Positions 12,401 through 23,907 are shown, numbered from the stretch's first letter. The stretch: 64,000 nucleotides of DNA from Luteimonas sp. J29 (GCF_000472505.1 NZ_AWZR01000005.1:124001-188000); one strand, 5' to 3'. Translations and numbers: made by a program. Notes: a model not told the origin generated them from the sequence alone.

Positions 12401-12403
12401 CAT
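12398..12403 (+). promoter_or_regulatory. Candidate -10 hexamer overlapping the rlmE stop codon
   Basis: TAGCAT begins with the rlmE stop codon TAG and ends 27 bases before the ftsH ATG. If it is an ftsH promoter, stop codon and -10 element share bases. The evidence is positional only. Confidence 0.25.
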
Positions 12404-12430
12404 GGCCCCATTGGAAGACCGGAAGAACCG

Positions 12431-14344
<1,914 letters not shown>

Positions 14345-14377
14345 TCCGGCTCGCGTCCGCGCACGGGCAAGGAAGGA

Positions 14378-14409
14378 CGGCGCCGGCGACCCCGGTGCCG
14401 TTTCTCTTT
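14378..14409 (+). terminator. Rho-independent terminator after ftsH
   Basis: A 9-bp stem (CGGCGCCGG 14378-14386 with CCGGTGCCG 14392-14400, one G-T pair) and 5-base loop are followed by TTTCTCTTT. It lies 33 bases after the ftsH stop and ends the rlmE-ftsH transcript before folP. Confidence 0.75.
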
Positions 14410-14468
14410 GCACCGGCGCCGCGCCAGCGGCACGATTACGCCACGCACCTCCATCGGCCTACCGACCC

Positions 14469-15368
14469 ATGTTCGACACCGCTCCCCAGCTCGATTGCGC
14501 AGGCCGTGTCCTCCGGCTCGACCGCACCCGGGTGATGGGCATCGTCAACGTCACCCCGGATTCGTTCTCCGACGGCGGAGAGCACTTCGATCCGGACGCG
14601 GCCGTCGCCCACGGGCTGCGGCTGGTCGAGGAGGGCGCGGACATCCTCGACGTGGGCGGGGAGTCGACCCGGCCCGGCGCCGAGGCCGTGCCCGTGGAGG
14701 AGGAACTGCGCCGGGTCGTGCCCGTGGTGGAAGCGCTGGCGCGCGCGACCACGGTGCCGGTGAGCGTCGACACCTACCGTCCGCAGGTCATGCGCGCCGC
14801 GGTGGCCGCCGGCGCCGGCATGATCAACGACGTGTATGCGCTGCGCCACGAGGGTGCCCTCGACGCGGCCGCGGAGCTGGGAGTGCCGGTAGTGCTGATG
14901 CACATGCTCGGCGAGCCGCGCACGATGCAGGACGCGCCGGTGTACGACGATGTGGTCGCCGACGTGCACCGGTTCCTGGCCGAGCGGATCTTCGCGGCCG
15001 AGATGGCCGGGATCCCGAAGAGGCGGATCCTGGTCGACCCGGGTTTCGGGTTCGGCAAGACCACCGCGCACAACCTGCAGCTGCTGGCGCGCCTGGAACG
15101 CTTCACCGAACTGGGCGTGCCGGTGCTCGCCGGGCTGTCGCGCAAGCGCACGATCGGCGAACTCACCGGTCGCGGGGAACCGCGCGACCGGCTGCACGGC
15201 TCGGTCGCCGCCCACCTGGTCGCGGCCCAGCGCGGGGCCGGCATCGTGCGCGTCCACGACGTGGCCGCGACCGTCGATGCGCTCAAGGTCTGGCAGGCGG
15301 TGGCGGAAGTTCCCGAGCCGCGCCGCGATCCCGGCGCGCCGGCGATCAGCTGGCCGGACGGGATCTGA
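14469..15368 (+). CDS. folP: Dihydropteroate synthase
   Basis: Joins p-aminobenzoate to the pterin diphosphate in folate synthesis; target of sulfonamides. The 299-residue TIM-barrel has the first family signature GIVNVTPDSFSDGG near residue 19, the second signature DILDVGGESTRPGAE, NDVYALRH, and KTTAHN near the phosphate site. The start MFDTAPQL gives the expected spacing to the first motif. In many gammaproteobacteria folP follows ftsH; here the terminator between them suggests its own promoter. Confidence 0.97.
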   Translation: MFDTAPQLDCAGRVLRLDRTRVMGIVNVTPDSFSDGGEHFDPDAAVAHGLRLVEEGADILDVGGESTRPGAEAVPVEEELRRVVPVVEALARATTVPVSVDTYRPQVMRAAVAAGAGMINDVYALRHEGALDAAAELGVPVVLMHMLGEPRTMQDAPVYDDVVADVHRFLAERIFAAEMAGIPKRRILVDPGFGFGKTTAHNLQLLARLERFTELGVPVLAGLSRKRTIGELTGRGEPRDRLHGSVAAHLVAAQRGAGIVRVHDVAATVDALKVWQAVAEVPEPRRDPGAPAISWPDGI

Positions 15369-15423
15369 ACACCGGATGCGGTAAACAGGCCGCATCGATT
15401 GCATTGGTTCGACGGAGGACGCC

Positions 15424-15693
15424 ATGGCAACGGGCTGGGCAGGCGACGGCGCGGTGCACGACCAGATCGAGGCGACGGTGAAGGACGCGATCGAGCGCGC
15501 CCGCAGCCAGCTGCCGCAGGGCCCCGGCCTGGAGCATTGCGAGGAATGCGACGCGCCGATCCCCGAGGCGCGGCGCAAGGCGATGCCGGGCGTGCGCCTG
15601 TGCGTCCGCTGCCAGGAGGCCGAGGAGCGCGGGGAGCAGCAGTCGCACAGCGGCTACAACCGCCGCGGCAGCAAGGACAGCCAGCTGCGCTGA
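15424..15693 (+). CDS. DksA/TraR-type C4 zinc-finger protein
   Basis: An 89-residue protein of the DksA/TraR zinc-finger family (YbiI-like), cytoplasmic. A zinc ribbon is formed by Cys39 and Cys42 (HCEECDAPIPEARR) with Cys60 and Cys63 (RLCVRCQEAEE); the N-terminal half is a short amphipathic helix. It lacks the long coiled coil of full-length DksA, so action in the RNA polymerase secondary channel is uncertain. Its stop lies one base from the stop of the convergent TPR gene. Confidence 0.88.
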   Translation: MATGWAGDGAVHDQIEATVKDAIERARSQLPQGPGLEHCEECDAPIPEARRKAMPGVRLCVRCQEAEERGEQQSHSGYNRRGSKDSQLR

Positions 15694-15694
15694 A

Positions 15695-16801
15695 CTACAG
15701 GCCCTTGCGGCGCAGCAGGTCGAGCTTGGCCGTGTAGTTGGCCTGCATCTGGCCGCTGCTCAGGTCGCGCGCGCGCCGCAGCTCGCGGCCGGCCGATTCG
15801 GCGTCGCCCATGTGCAGGAGGGCGCGGGCGAGGCCGTAGTGGAAGCGGTGGTCCTCTTCGTACATGCCGATCGCGCGCCGGTAGTGGCGCGCCGCGGCGG
15901 CGTAGTCGTCGCGGCGCTCGGCCTCGACCGCCTGCATGAACGCATGGTAGGGATTGCGCTGGCGCAGCCGCTCGAGCCGCCGGGTGTAGATCTCGGCCGT
16001 GGCGTGCTCGCCACGCGATGCGTACAACGCCGCCATGTTCATCAGCGTGCCGTCGTGGGTGCGGTCCAGCTCAAGCGCCCGCCGGAATGCCCGCTCGGCC
16101 TCGTCGGACCTGCCCTGGCGCAGGCGCAGCACGCCGGCGTTGTTCCAGGCCGAGGGATAGCGCGGATCGGCGGCGAGCGCGGCATCGATGAAGCGGGCGG
16201 CGTCCGCATGGCGTCCCTGGGCCAGCAGCCCTGCCGCGCGGTTGCTGTAGTACACGGCCAGCAGGCGGGAATCGTCCACGCGCTTGGGCGGGTCGCGGCT
16301 CAGCACGCTGTCGCTGGCCACATCGACCGTGTATTCGTGGGGACCTATGCGGACCCCGGCATTGACGTGGTTGCTGAAGTACAGCGTCTCGCCGTCGGAG
16401 TACCAGGACAGGGTGCGCGCGATCTCCTGCGGGTAGGCCTCGAATCCGGCCGCGCGCGCCAGCGCGATCGTGAGCAGGGTGAACGACAGGCAGTTGGCCT
16501 GGCGCTTCTCCCAGACCTCGGCGACGGTGTAGTCGGCGTCGTGGCGGTACTGGATGCCGAGTCCGTCCGGGTCGTGCAGGAATGCGACCAGGCGCTCGAG
16601 CCGGCCCATGCCACGTGGCGTGCGGTCGATGACCCGGGTCTTGAGCGCATCGAGCAGCGCGGGCGGCAGTGCCATCACCTCGTCGGGCGACGGCAGCGAC
16701 GCCTCGACGGCCGGGACTTCGATGGCGGGCGGCGCAAGCGGCATCGCTTCCTGCGGAGCAGGCGATGCGGCCAGTGCGGCCGCGAGCAGCCAGGCGTTCA
16801 T
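15695..16801 (-). CDS. Exported transglutaminase-like/TPR protein
   Basis: A 368-residue protein with a short hydrophobic N terminus that looks like a signal peptide. Residues 70-170 resemble a transglutaminase-like core: a Cys in QANCLSFTLLTIALARAAGF and a later His in FSNHVNAGV, with DVA following. From about 180 to the end come at least four TPR units (for example SAWNNAGVLRLRQGRSDEAERAF). The substrate is unknown. The Cys-His-Asp arrangement is inferred by eye. It is convergent with the zinc-finger gene. Confidence 0.8.
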   Translation of the reverse strand: MNAWLLAAALAASPAPQEAMPLAPPAIEVPAVEASLPSPDEVMALPPALLDALKTRVIDRTPRGMGRLERLVAFLHDPDGLGIQYRHDADYTVAEVWEKRQANCLSFTLLTIALARAAGFEAYPQEIARTLSWYSDGETLYFSNHVNAGVRIGPHEYTVDVASDSVLSRDPPKRVDDSRLLAVYYSNRAAGLLAQGRHADAARFIDAALAADPRYPSAWNNAGVLRLRQGRSDEAERAFRRALELDRTHDGTLMNMAALYASRGEHATAEIYTRRLERLRQRNPYHAFMQAVEAERRDDYAAAARHYRRAIGMYEEDHRFHYGLARALLHMGDAESAGRELRRARDLSSGQMQANYTAKLDLLRRKGL

Positions 16802-16905
16802 GGCGGCCTCCTCCAGCGCGTGGCAGCCGGACCCAGTCTACGCCCGGGCCCGGCGTACGCCATGCTGCACCGCGGAAGATCCGGTCGGGGCCTGGCGGCC
16901 CCGCG

Positions 16906-18183
16906 TCAGTTCAGCGCCTGCAGGCCCAGGATCGTCGCCAGTACCACTGCCAGCACCGTCAGTTCGCCACGTGCGTCGCGGCCGCCGTGGCGGTGGCTGC
17001 CGTGGTAGCCGTCCTCGTAGCCGCGCTCGAAACCCTGGCGGAAGTAATACGCGTACTGGTCGTAGCTGATGTAGTGGCCGTGGTAGCCGTAGCTTGCGTC
17101 GCGGTAGCCGTAGCTGCCGCGCACGTCATAGCGCCAGCCGTCCTGGCGGTCGGCCCGCCCCGCGTGGAGGCCCTCCCGGTAGCCGCGCTGCACGGCCTCG
17201 CGCATCAGTTCGGCGCCGTAGCGGTTGGTCTCGTACCAGCGGCCGCCGTAGGAATAGCGGTAGCTGGCCGGCGTCCAGTAGTACGGGTCGCGGTCGTAGT
17301 TCCAGCGGGTGCCGCGCCAGCGACGCTCCTGCTCGCGCAGGCGGGCCTGGTACTCGCGCTCGTAGCGGTACTGGGCCATGCGTCGCTGCTGCTGCAGTGC
17401 GCGCGCGCGCTCGGCGCCGCGGCGTTCGGCCAGCTGGCGCTGGCGTTCGCGCTCGCGGTGGAACTGTTCCGCGCGCCGGCGTTCGGCCTCGATGCGGGCC
17501 TGCGCCCGAGCGCGCTCGATGCGGCCGCGGTCCTGCGCCTGGCGCCGGCCGACTTCCCGGTCGTCGCGGCGCTGGACGCGGGCGGGCTGCGGGCCGGCGG
17601 GCTGCGGACGCGACTGCGCGGGCCGCTCCACGCGCTGGCGCGGCGGCGCGTTGCCGGCGGCCTGCCGGGGCGCGGTCGTCGGGGTCCGGCCCGCGGGACG
17701 CGGTGCCTGGCGCGATTCGCGTGCGGCGGCCTGCGCCGGCGGACGCGCGGCGGTCGGGGTGGACGTGTCGGGTCCGGACTGGACGCGCACTCGCGCATCC
17801 CGGCGCGGCTCCTCGCGGCGGGTGGCGCCCTGGCGCTGCACGACCGTGGCGGGGCGGCTGGCGGGAGCGGCGGGACGTTCCGCTGCCTGCCCGCGGTTGG
17901 CCGCGTTGCGGCGCGGACCGGCCTGGCCCTGCGCCTGCGGGGGGCGTTGCGCGGGCCCGGCGCGCTGCGGTCGCTGCGCGCTGCGCTCGGGTGTGGCGGC
18001 GCGCCGACGCTCGGCATCGTCGCCGTCGCGGCGCGTGGTTTCGACCTTGCGCGGCTGGCTGCGTTCGTCCGGGCGGGCGTCGCGACCGCCGCGACCGCGC
18101 TCCTGGGCGAGGGCGGGGAGGGTGGCCACGGCGATCGCGAGTGCGACGGCGAGGCGGAATGCGCGGGAAAGAGACTGGTTCAT
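16906..18183 (-). CDS. Large secreted Arg/Pro/Tyr-rich protein, function unknown
   Basis: I do not recognise this 425-residue protein. A signal peptide (cleavage after ALAQ, about residue 27) leads into a disordered Arg/Pro/Gln/Ala-rich region (30-210), a highly charged helical stretch rich in Arg-Glu (about 210-300), then a Tyr/Gly/Arg-rich C-terminal domain with two related motifs, QRGYREGLHAGRADRQDG and RQGFERGYEDGYHGSHRHGG. The last 18 residues, LTVLAVVLATILGLQALN, are hydrophobic and could anchor it in a membrane. Very basic; a role at nucleic acid or the cell surface would be guesswork. The ATG at 18183 is chosen for the signal peptide. Confidence 0.75.
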   Translation of the reverse strand: MNQSLSRAFRLAVALAIAVATLPALAQERGRGGRDARPDERSQPRKVETTRRDGDDAERRRAATPERSAQRPQRAGPAQRPPQAQGQAGPRRNAANRGQAAERPAAPASRPATVVQRQGATRREEPRRDARVRVQSGPDTSTPTAARPPAQAAARESRQAPRPAGRTPTTAPRQAAGNAPPRQRVERPAQSRPQPAGPQPARVQRRDDREVGRRQAQDRGRIERARAQARIEAERRRAEQFHRERERQRQLAERRGAERARALQQQRRMAQYRYEREYQARLREQERRWRGTRWNYDRDPYYWTPASYRYSYGGRWYETNRYGAELMREAVQRGYREGLHAGRADRQDGWRYDVRGSYGYRDASYGYHGHYISYDQYAYYFRQGFERGYEDGYHGSHRHGGRDARGELTVLAVVLATILGLQALN

Positions 18184-18409
18184 GGCGCGGCCCCTGCCGA
18201 CGGACCGCGCCGGCGTGGGCACAGTGTTGGGGCAGCCGGCATGAACCGGTTCTGAGGCCGGCCGCAGCGGTTCAGGCTCCGGACGGACGCGCGCCGCGGG
18301 ACTGAATGCCCGCACCGGCGCGGCGGCCGCGCGCGTCAACGCGGCCTGCCGCCGTGCGTGGGGGCGCTTCGCGGTAGTCTTCCCGCCCGGTCGATCACGT
18401 GGAGCCAGG

Positions 18410-19198
18410 GTGGGCACAGGTGGCAAGGCAGGCGGCGGTCCGGCGGGCGACGGGCCGCGGGGGGACGGAGCCGGGGCGCATCCGCGTCCGGTCGTGCGCC
18501 TGGGCTGGCGCTATACCGACCTGCAGTTCGAGGGTGGCGTGTCCCAGAGCCGGATGCGTACCTTCCGCCCGGGACAGCTCGCCGTCGACTACACCCGGAC
18601 CATGATGGCCAGCCTGCTGTGGCAGCCGCGACCGGCGCTGATCGGGATGGTCGGCCTGGGCGGCGGCTCGCAGGTGAAGTTCTGCCACCGCCACCTGTCC
18701 GATGCCCGGGTCGAGGTGGCCGAGATCAATCCGCACGTGGTGGCCCTGCGGCGCCGGTTCCGGGTGCCCGACGACGATGCGCGGCTGCGCGTGCACCTGG
18801 CCGATGGCGCGCATTTCGTGCGCGACTTCGCCGGTCGCTTCGACATCCTGCTGGTCGACGGCTACGACCTCACCGGCATCCCGGCCGCGCTGTCGAGCCA
18901 GTCGTTCTACGATGATTGCCGGCGCGCGCTGGCGCCCGGCGGCGTGTTCGCGAGCAACCTGTATGCGACCGATGCCGATGCCCACATGGCCAGGCTGGCG
19001 CGCGCGTTCGGCCGCGACCGGGTCTGGCTGCTGGAGGAGGCGCGCCAGAGCAACCGCGTCGCCTTTGCCTGGGACGGGGACCCGTTCCCCGGTGGGCGCA
19101 TCGACCTGGCGGCCCGACTCGCGGAGATCCCGCGCGGGGCGGCCCGGCAGCTTGCCGACACCCTGCGCCGCGTCGCGGCGGCCTGGAACGCGCGCTGA
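18410..19198 (+). CDS. Spermidine synthase-like SAM-dependent protein
   Basis: A 262-residue protein of the spermidine synthase-like methyltransferase fold. Visible are the SAM/decarboxy-SAM loop MVGLGGGSQVKF (about residue 80), VEVAEINP with an acidic ribose ligand, and LLVDGYDLTGIP at the position of the catalytic Asp. The N-terminal tetramerisation domain of true spermidine synthases appears short, and the first 30 residues are Gly-rich and disordered. The substrate is unclear. The start is GTG with a candidate -10 TAGTCT at 18375-18380. The 226-base gap before it holds nothing else I can identify. Confidence 0.75.
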   Translation: MGTGGKAGGGPAGDGPRGDGAGAHPRPVVRLGWRYTDLQFEGGVSQSRMRTFRPGQLAVDYTRTMMASLLWQPRPALIGMVGLGGGSQVKFCHRHLSDARVEVAEINPHVVALRRRFRVPDDDARLRVHLADGAHFVRDFAGRFDILLVDGYDLTGIPAALSSQSFYDDCRRALAPGGVFASNLYATDADAHMARLARAFGRDRVWLLEEARQSNRVAFAWDGDPFPGGRIDLAARLAEIPRGAARQLADTLRRVAAAWNAR

Positions 19199-19265
19199 GC
19201 CGGCGCTTGCCATCGTGCCGCGGGGCGGCGAAAGTTCCCGCTTCATGTCTGCAAGGGGTTCGATG

Positions 19266-21305
19266 ATGCGCCATTCGATGCTGCGGGCCGTGGGCCTGCT
19301 GCTGCTCCTGTTCGCCCTGCCGGTGCTGGCCGCCAACGGCGGCATGACGCTGGAACAGCTGGCGACGCTGCGCGCGGTGAGCCAGGCGACGATCAGTCCG
19401 GACGGCAGCCGCATCGCCTACGTCCTGTCGGTGCCGCGCCGGATCGGGGTGGACGACGACGGGCCGGCGTGGGGCGAGCTGCACGTGGCCTCGCGCGACG
19501 GCGCCAGCCGTGGCTACGTCACCGGCAAGGTCAATGTCGGTGGCCTGGCCTGGGCGCCGGACGGCCGCTCCCTCTACTACCTCGCCAAGCGCCAGGGCGA
19601 CGAGGCGCGCAGCCTGTACCGGATCCCGGTCGACGGCGGCGAGTCGTCGGTCGTCGCCACCCTCAAGTCCGACATCCGCGGGTTCAGCCTGTCGGCGGAC
19701 GGCAACCAGGTGGCGTTGCTGGCGCCGCAGCCGGAGAGCGACGAGCTCAAGGCGCTCAGGAAGAAGGGCTTCAGCCAGAAGGTCTACGAAGAGGACTGGC
19801 GCCCGGTGCAGCTGTGGATCGCCGGCACCGGCGAGGGCGCCGCGCCGCGGCTGGTGGAAGTGGAAGGCAGCGTGCAGTCGGTGCGCTGGAGCCCGGCGGG
19901 CGACCGCCTCGCGCTGCTCGTCGCGCCCCGCCAGCTGACCGACGACACGCTGGTCTTCACCCGGGTGCGGATCGTGTCGCCCGAGGGCCGCGTGCTCGGC
20001 AAGGTCGAGAATCCCGGCAAGGTCAGCGACCTGGCGTGGAGCCCCGATGGCGCGCACCTGGCCTTCATTTCGGCCGAGGACGAGCACGACGCGCAGCAGG
20101 GCCGCCTGTTCGTGGCCGGGCGCGACGGCGGCGCCTGGCGCGACCTGCTGCCCGGCCTCCCCGGCCACGTGGTGGACGTCGAGTGGCGCGACGCGTCGAC
20201 CGTGCAGTTCCTCAGCTTCGAGGGCGTGCAGGCGCGGCTGGGCGAGGTCGGCCTCGACGGCGGGGCGCAGCAGACCCTGCTGCCGGCCGAAGGCCCGGTG
20301 TGGAACAGCTTCGACCGCAGCCGCGGCGGCGACATCGCGCTCCTGGCGAGCACGCCGCAGCATCCGTCCGAGCTGTTCCTGCTGGCGGCCGGGGAAGCGG
20401 CGCCGCGGCGCCTGACCGACAGCAATCCCTGGCTGGCCGACGTGCGCCTGGCCCGCCAGGAGGTGATCCGCTACCAGGCCCGCGACGGACTGGAGATCGA
20501 AGGCCTGCTGGTGCACCCGCTCGAGCGCCGCGGCAACGAGCGGGTGCCGCTGATCGTGGTCGTGCACGGCGGGCCGGAGTCGCACTACACCAACGGCTGG
20601 CTGACGTCCTACGCGCAGCCGCTGCACCACGCCGCCGCGCGCGGCTACGCGCTGTTCCTGCCCAACTACCGCAGCAGCACCGGGCGCGGCGTGGAGTTCT
20701 CGAAGAAGGGCTTCGGCCGTCCCGGCATGGAGGAGTTCGACGACGTGGTCGACGGTGTCGACCACCTCATCGCCACCGGCCTGGTGGACGGATCGAAGGT
20801 CGGCATCACCGGCGGTTCCTACGGCGGCTACGCCAGCGCGTGGGGCGCGACCTACTACAGCGAACGCTTCGCCGCCGCGGTGATGTTCGTGGGCATCTCC
20901 GACCAGGCCAGCCTGGTCACCACCGGCGACATCCCCTGGGAGCAGTACCTGGTCCACATGGGCACCTGGCCGTGGGAGGACCCGGAGCTGTTCCGCAAGA
21001 CCAGCCCGATCACCTACGCGAAGCAGTCGAAGACGCCGACCCTGATCCTGCACGGCGAGGCCGATCCGCGCGTGCCGCCGATGCAGTCGTACATGTTCTA
21101 CCGCTACCTGAAGCTGGCCGGGCAGGCCCCGGTGCGGCTGGTGCTGTACCCGGGCGAGGGCCACGGCAACGCCCGCGCGGCCTCGCGCTACGACTATTCG
21201 CTGCGCCTGATGCAGTGGATGGACCACTACCTGAAGGGACCGGGCGGCGAACCGCCGCCGTACGCGATCGACTACGCGCTGCCGGACGGGGACGCGAAGA
21301 AGTGA
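19266..21305 (+). CDS. Exported S9 prolyl-oligopeptidase family peptidase
   Basis: A 679-residue serine peptidase of the S9C/acylaminoacyl-peptidase type. A signal peptide (MRHSMLRAVGLLLLLFALP) leads to the periplasm. A WD-like beta-propeller (about 30-400, with repeated WSPDGAHLAFIS-type units) is followed by an alpha/beta hydrolase domain with Ser518 in GGSYGGYAS, Asp600 in GEADPRVP and His633 in GEGHGNAR. AAGGGG lies seven bases before the ATG at 19266; ATGs at 19263 and 19245 are alternatives. The MFS gene follows 25 bases downstream. Confidence 0.93.
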   Translation: MRHSMLRAVGLLLLLFALPVLAANGGMTLEQLATLRAVSQATISPDGSRIAYVLSVPRRIGVDDDGPAWGELHVASRDGASRGYVTGKVNVGGLAWAPDGRSLYYLAKRQGDEARSLYRIPVDGGESSVVATLKSDIRGFSLSADGNQVALLAPQPESDELKALRKKGFSQKVYEEDWRPVQLWIAGTGEGAAPRLVEVEGSVQSVRWSPAGDRLALLVAPRQLTDDTLVFTRVRIVSPEGRVLGKVENPGKVSDLAWSPDGAHLAFISAEDEHDAQQGRLFVAGRDGGAWRDLLPGLPGHVVDVEWRDASTVQFLSFEGVQARLGEVGLDGGAQQTLLPAEGPVWNSFDRSRGGDIALLASTPQHPSELFLLAAGEAAPRRLTDSNPWLADVRLARQEVIRYQARDGLEIEGLLVHPLERRGNERVPLIVVVHGGPESHYTNGWLTSYAQPLHHAAARGYALFLPNYRSSTGRGVEFSKKGFGRPGMEEFDDVVDGVDHLIATGLVDGSKVGITGGSYGGYASAWGATYYSERFAAAVMFVGISDQASLVTTGDIPWEQYLVHMGTWPWEDPELFRKTSPITYAKQSKTPTLILHGEADPRVPPMQSYMFYRYLKLAGQAPVRLVLYPGEGHGNARAASRYDYSLRLMQWMDHYLKGPGGEPPPYAIDYALPDGDAKK

Positions 21306-21330
21306 GCCCGGTGCGGCCGGAGGGAACGCA

Positions 21331-22638
21331 ATGAGCATGGCGGCGGCGCAGGCCGCGCCCGCCGCCCCGCCCGCCGGCGCCGACCGGCGCCGCGTGCTGC
21401 TGGCCAGCCTGGTCGGCACCACGATCGAGTTCTTCGACTTCTACATCTACGCCACGGCGGCGGTGCTGGTGTTCCCGCACCTGTTCTTCCCGCCGGGCGA
21501 CCCGGCCACGGCCACGCTGCAGTCGTTCGCCACGTTCGCCCTGGCCTTCATCGCGCGTCCGTTCGGATCGGCGCTGTTCGGCCATTTCGGCGACCGGATC
21601 GGGCGCAAGGCCACCCTGGTCGCGGCGCTGCTGACGATGGGCATCTCGACCGTGGTGATCGGCCTGCTGCCGACCTACGCCCAGGTCGGGATCGCCGCAC
21701 CGCTGCTGCTGGCCCTGTGCCGGCTGGGGCAGGGCGTCGGCCTCGGCGGCGAGTGGGGCGGTGCGGTGCTGCTGGCGACCGAGAACGCGCCGCCCGGCAA
21801 GCGCGCCTGGTACGGCATGTTCCCGCAGCTGGGCGCGCCGATCGGCTTCCTGCTCTCGACCGGCGTGTTCCTCGCCCTGACCCACTGGATGGGCGACGAG
21901 GCCTTCCTGGCGTGGGGCTGGCGGGTGCCGTTCCTGGCCAGCGCGGTGCTGGTCGCCGTGGGCCTGTGGGTGCGCCTGCGGATCACCGAGACCCCGGACT
22001 TCCAGCGCGCGATCGAGCGCGAGGAGCGGGTCCGGCTGCCGATGGCCACGGTGGTCCGCCACCATCCCCTGGCTCTGGTCAGCGGCACCGTGGCCCTGGT
22101 CGCGACCTTCGTCCTGTTCTACCTGATGACGGTGTTCGCGCTGAGCTGGGGCACTTCGAAACTCGGCTATCCGCGCGAGCATTTCCTGATGCTGCAGATG
22201 CTGGGCGTGCTCTTCTTCGCCCTGACCATCCCGCTCGCGGCCCTGTACGCCGACCGCTACGGTCGGCGCAACGCGATGATCACCGCGACGGTGCTGATCA
22301 TCGCGTTCGGCTTCGCCTTCGCGCCGCTGCTCGAATCGGGCAGCGACTGGGGCGTGCTCGCCTTCCTCGCCCTGGGGCTCGGCGCGATGGGCCTGACCTA
22401 CGGCCCGTGCGGGACGATCCTGGCCGAGATGTTCCCGACCGCGGTGCGTTACACCGGCGCGTCGCTGGCGTTCAACGCCGCCGGCATCCTCGGCGCCTCG
22501 CCCGCGCCGTACATCGCCACCCGGCTGGGCGAGCGCTACGGGCTGGCCTCGGTGGGCTGGTACCTGGCCGCGATGGGCGTGCTCACGCTGCTTGCGCTGC
22601 TCACCGTGCGCCGCGACGCACCGGGCGAACGCCCGTAG
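21331..22638 (+). CDS. MHS-family major facilitator transporter
   Basis: A 435-residue, 12-helix inner-membrane transporter of the metabolite:H+ symporter (MHS) branch. Diagnostic segments are GTTIEFFDFYIYATAA in TM1, GHFGDRIGRKATL between TM2 and TM3, QGVGLGGEWGGAVLL in TM4 and LYADRYGRRNAM in the second half. Members carry citrate, alpha-ketoglutarate, shikimate or proline/betaine; the substrate cannot be told here. Its stop TAG lies inside a REP-like element. Confidence 0.93.
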   Translation: MSMAAAQAAPAAPPAGADRRRVLLASLVGTTIEFFDFYIYATAAVLVFPHLFFPPGDPATATLQSFATFALAFIARPFGSALFGHFGDRIGRKATLVAALLTMGISTVVIGLLPTYAQVGIAAPLLLALCRLGQGVGLGGEWGGAVLLATENAPPGKRAWYGMFPQLGAPIGFLLSTGVFLALTHWMGDEAFLAWGWRVPFLASAVLVAVGLWVRLRITETPDFQRAIEREERVRLPMATVVRHHPLALVSGTVALVATFVLFYLMTVFALSWGTSKLGYPREHFLMLQMLGVLFFALTIPLAALYADRYGRRNAMITATVLIIAFGFAFAPLLESGSDWGVLAFLALGLGAMGLTYGPCGTILAEMFPTAVRYTGASLAFNAAGILGASPAPYIATRLGERYGLASVGWYLAAMGVLTLLALLTVRRDAPGERP

Positions 22639-22666
22639 GCGCGGCTTCAGCCGCGGCCACCGGGGC
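22635..22666 (+). repeat. REP-like palindromic element containing a stop codon
   Basis: GTAGGCGCGGCTTCAGCCGC and the following bases match the short palindromic repeat widespread in Lysobacter, Xanthomonas and Pseudomonas genomes (core GGAGCGGCTTCAGCCGCGAC, from memory). The 7-bp arms CGCGGCT (22640-22646) and AGCCGCG (22649-22655) flank TC. The TAG of the upstream transporter gene (22636-22638) is part of the element. The rest of the gap to 22808 shows only a candidate -10 TAGACT at 22775-22780. Confidence 0.6.
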
Positions 22667-22808
22667 GGATTGCGCGCTACCTCCGCGCCGCCACGCCGGG
22701 GCGCGGGCAATGCTGCGGCACGCGACGGAGGCAGGCGCCGACGGCGTTCACGATCGGCGCCGCGAGGACGGGAATAGACTGTCCGCCCCTCCGGACACGG
22801 GCCCCTGC

Positions 22809-23263
22809 GTGAAGACCTGGACCCTCCTCGGCATCGCGATCGCCATCGCCGTCGGCAGCGTGCTGCCGCTGCAGGCGCTGATCAACGCCCGGCTCGGCGC
22901 GCTGACCCACGGTCCGCTGTACGCCGCGTTCGTCTCGTTCCTGGTCGGGACCTGCCTGCTGGGCGCGGCGCTGCTCGCCATGCGTTCGCCCCTGGTGCCG
23001 ACGCAGCCGCTTGGCTCGCTTCCGGCCTGGATCTGGACCGGCGGCGCGATCGGGGCGTGCATGGTGCTCGCCGGCACCGTGCTGGTCCCGAGGCTCGGCG
23101 CGGGGGCGCTGTTCTGCCTGCTGGTGCTTGGACAGGTGGTGGGCGCGCTGCTGCTCGATCATTTCGGCGTGCTGGGGGCCCGGCGACCGGTCGACCTGGC
23201 GCGCCTTGCGGGCGCGCTGCTGGTCGTCGTGGGCACCGCGCTGGTGGTGCGCCCGTGGAAGTC

Positions 23264-23267
<4 letters not shown>
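22809..23267 (+). CDS. DMT-superfamily inner-membrane protein (DUF606/YdcZ type)
   Basis: A 152-residue protein with five predicted transmembrane helices covering nearly its whole length, matching the DUF606/YdcZ branch of the drug/metabolite transporter superfamily (LPLQALINARLGALT near the N terminus, GAGALFCLLVLGQVVGALLLDHFG in the C-terminal half). Such half-size proteins probably dimerise; the substrate is unknown. The start is GTG, 29 bases after a candidate -10 TAGACT. The stop overlaps the GTG of the next gene (GTGA). Confidence 0.85.
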
Positions 23268-23884
<617 letters not shown>

Positions 23885-23907
23885 CGGCCGGCGCACCCGC
23901 GGCCGGC

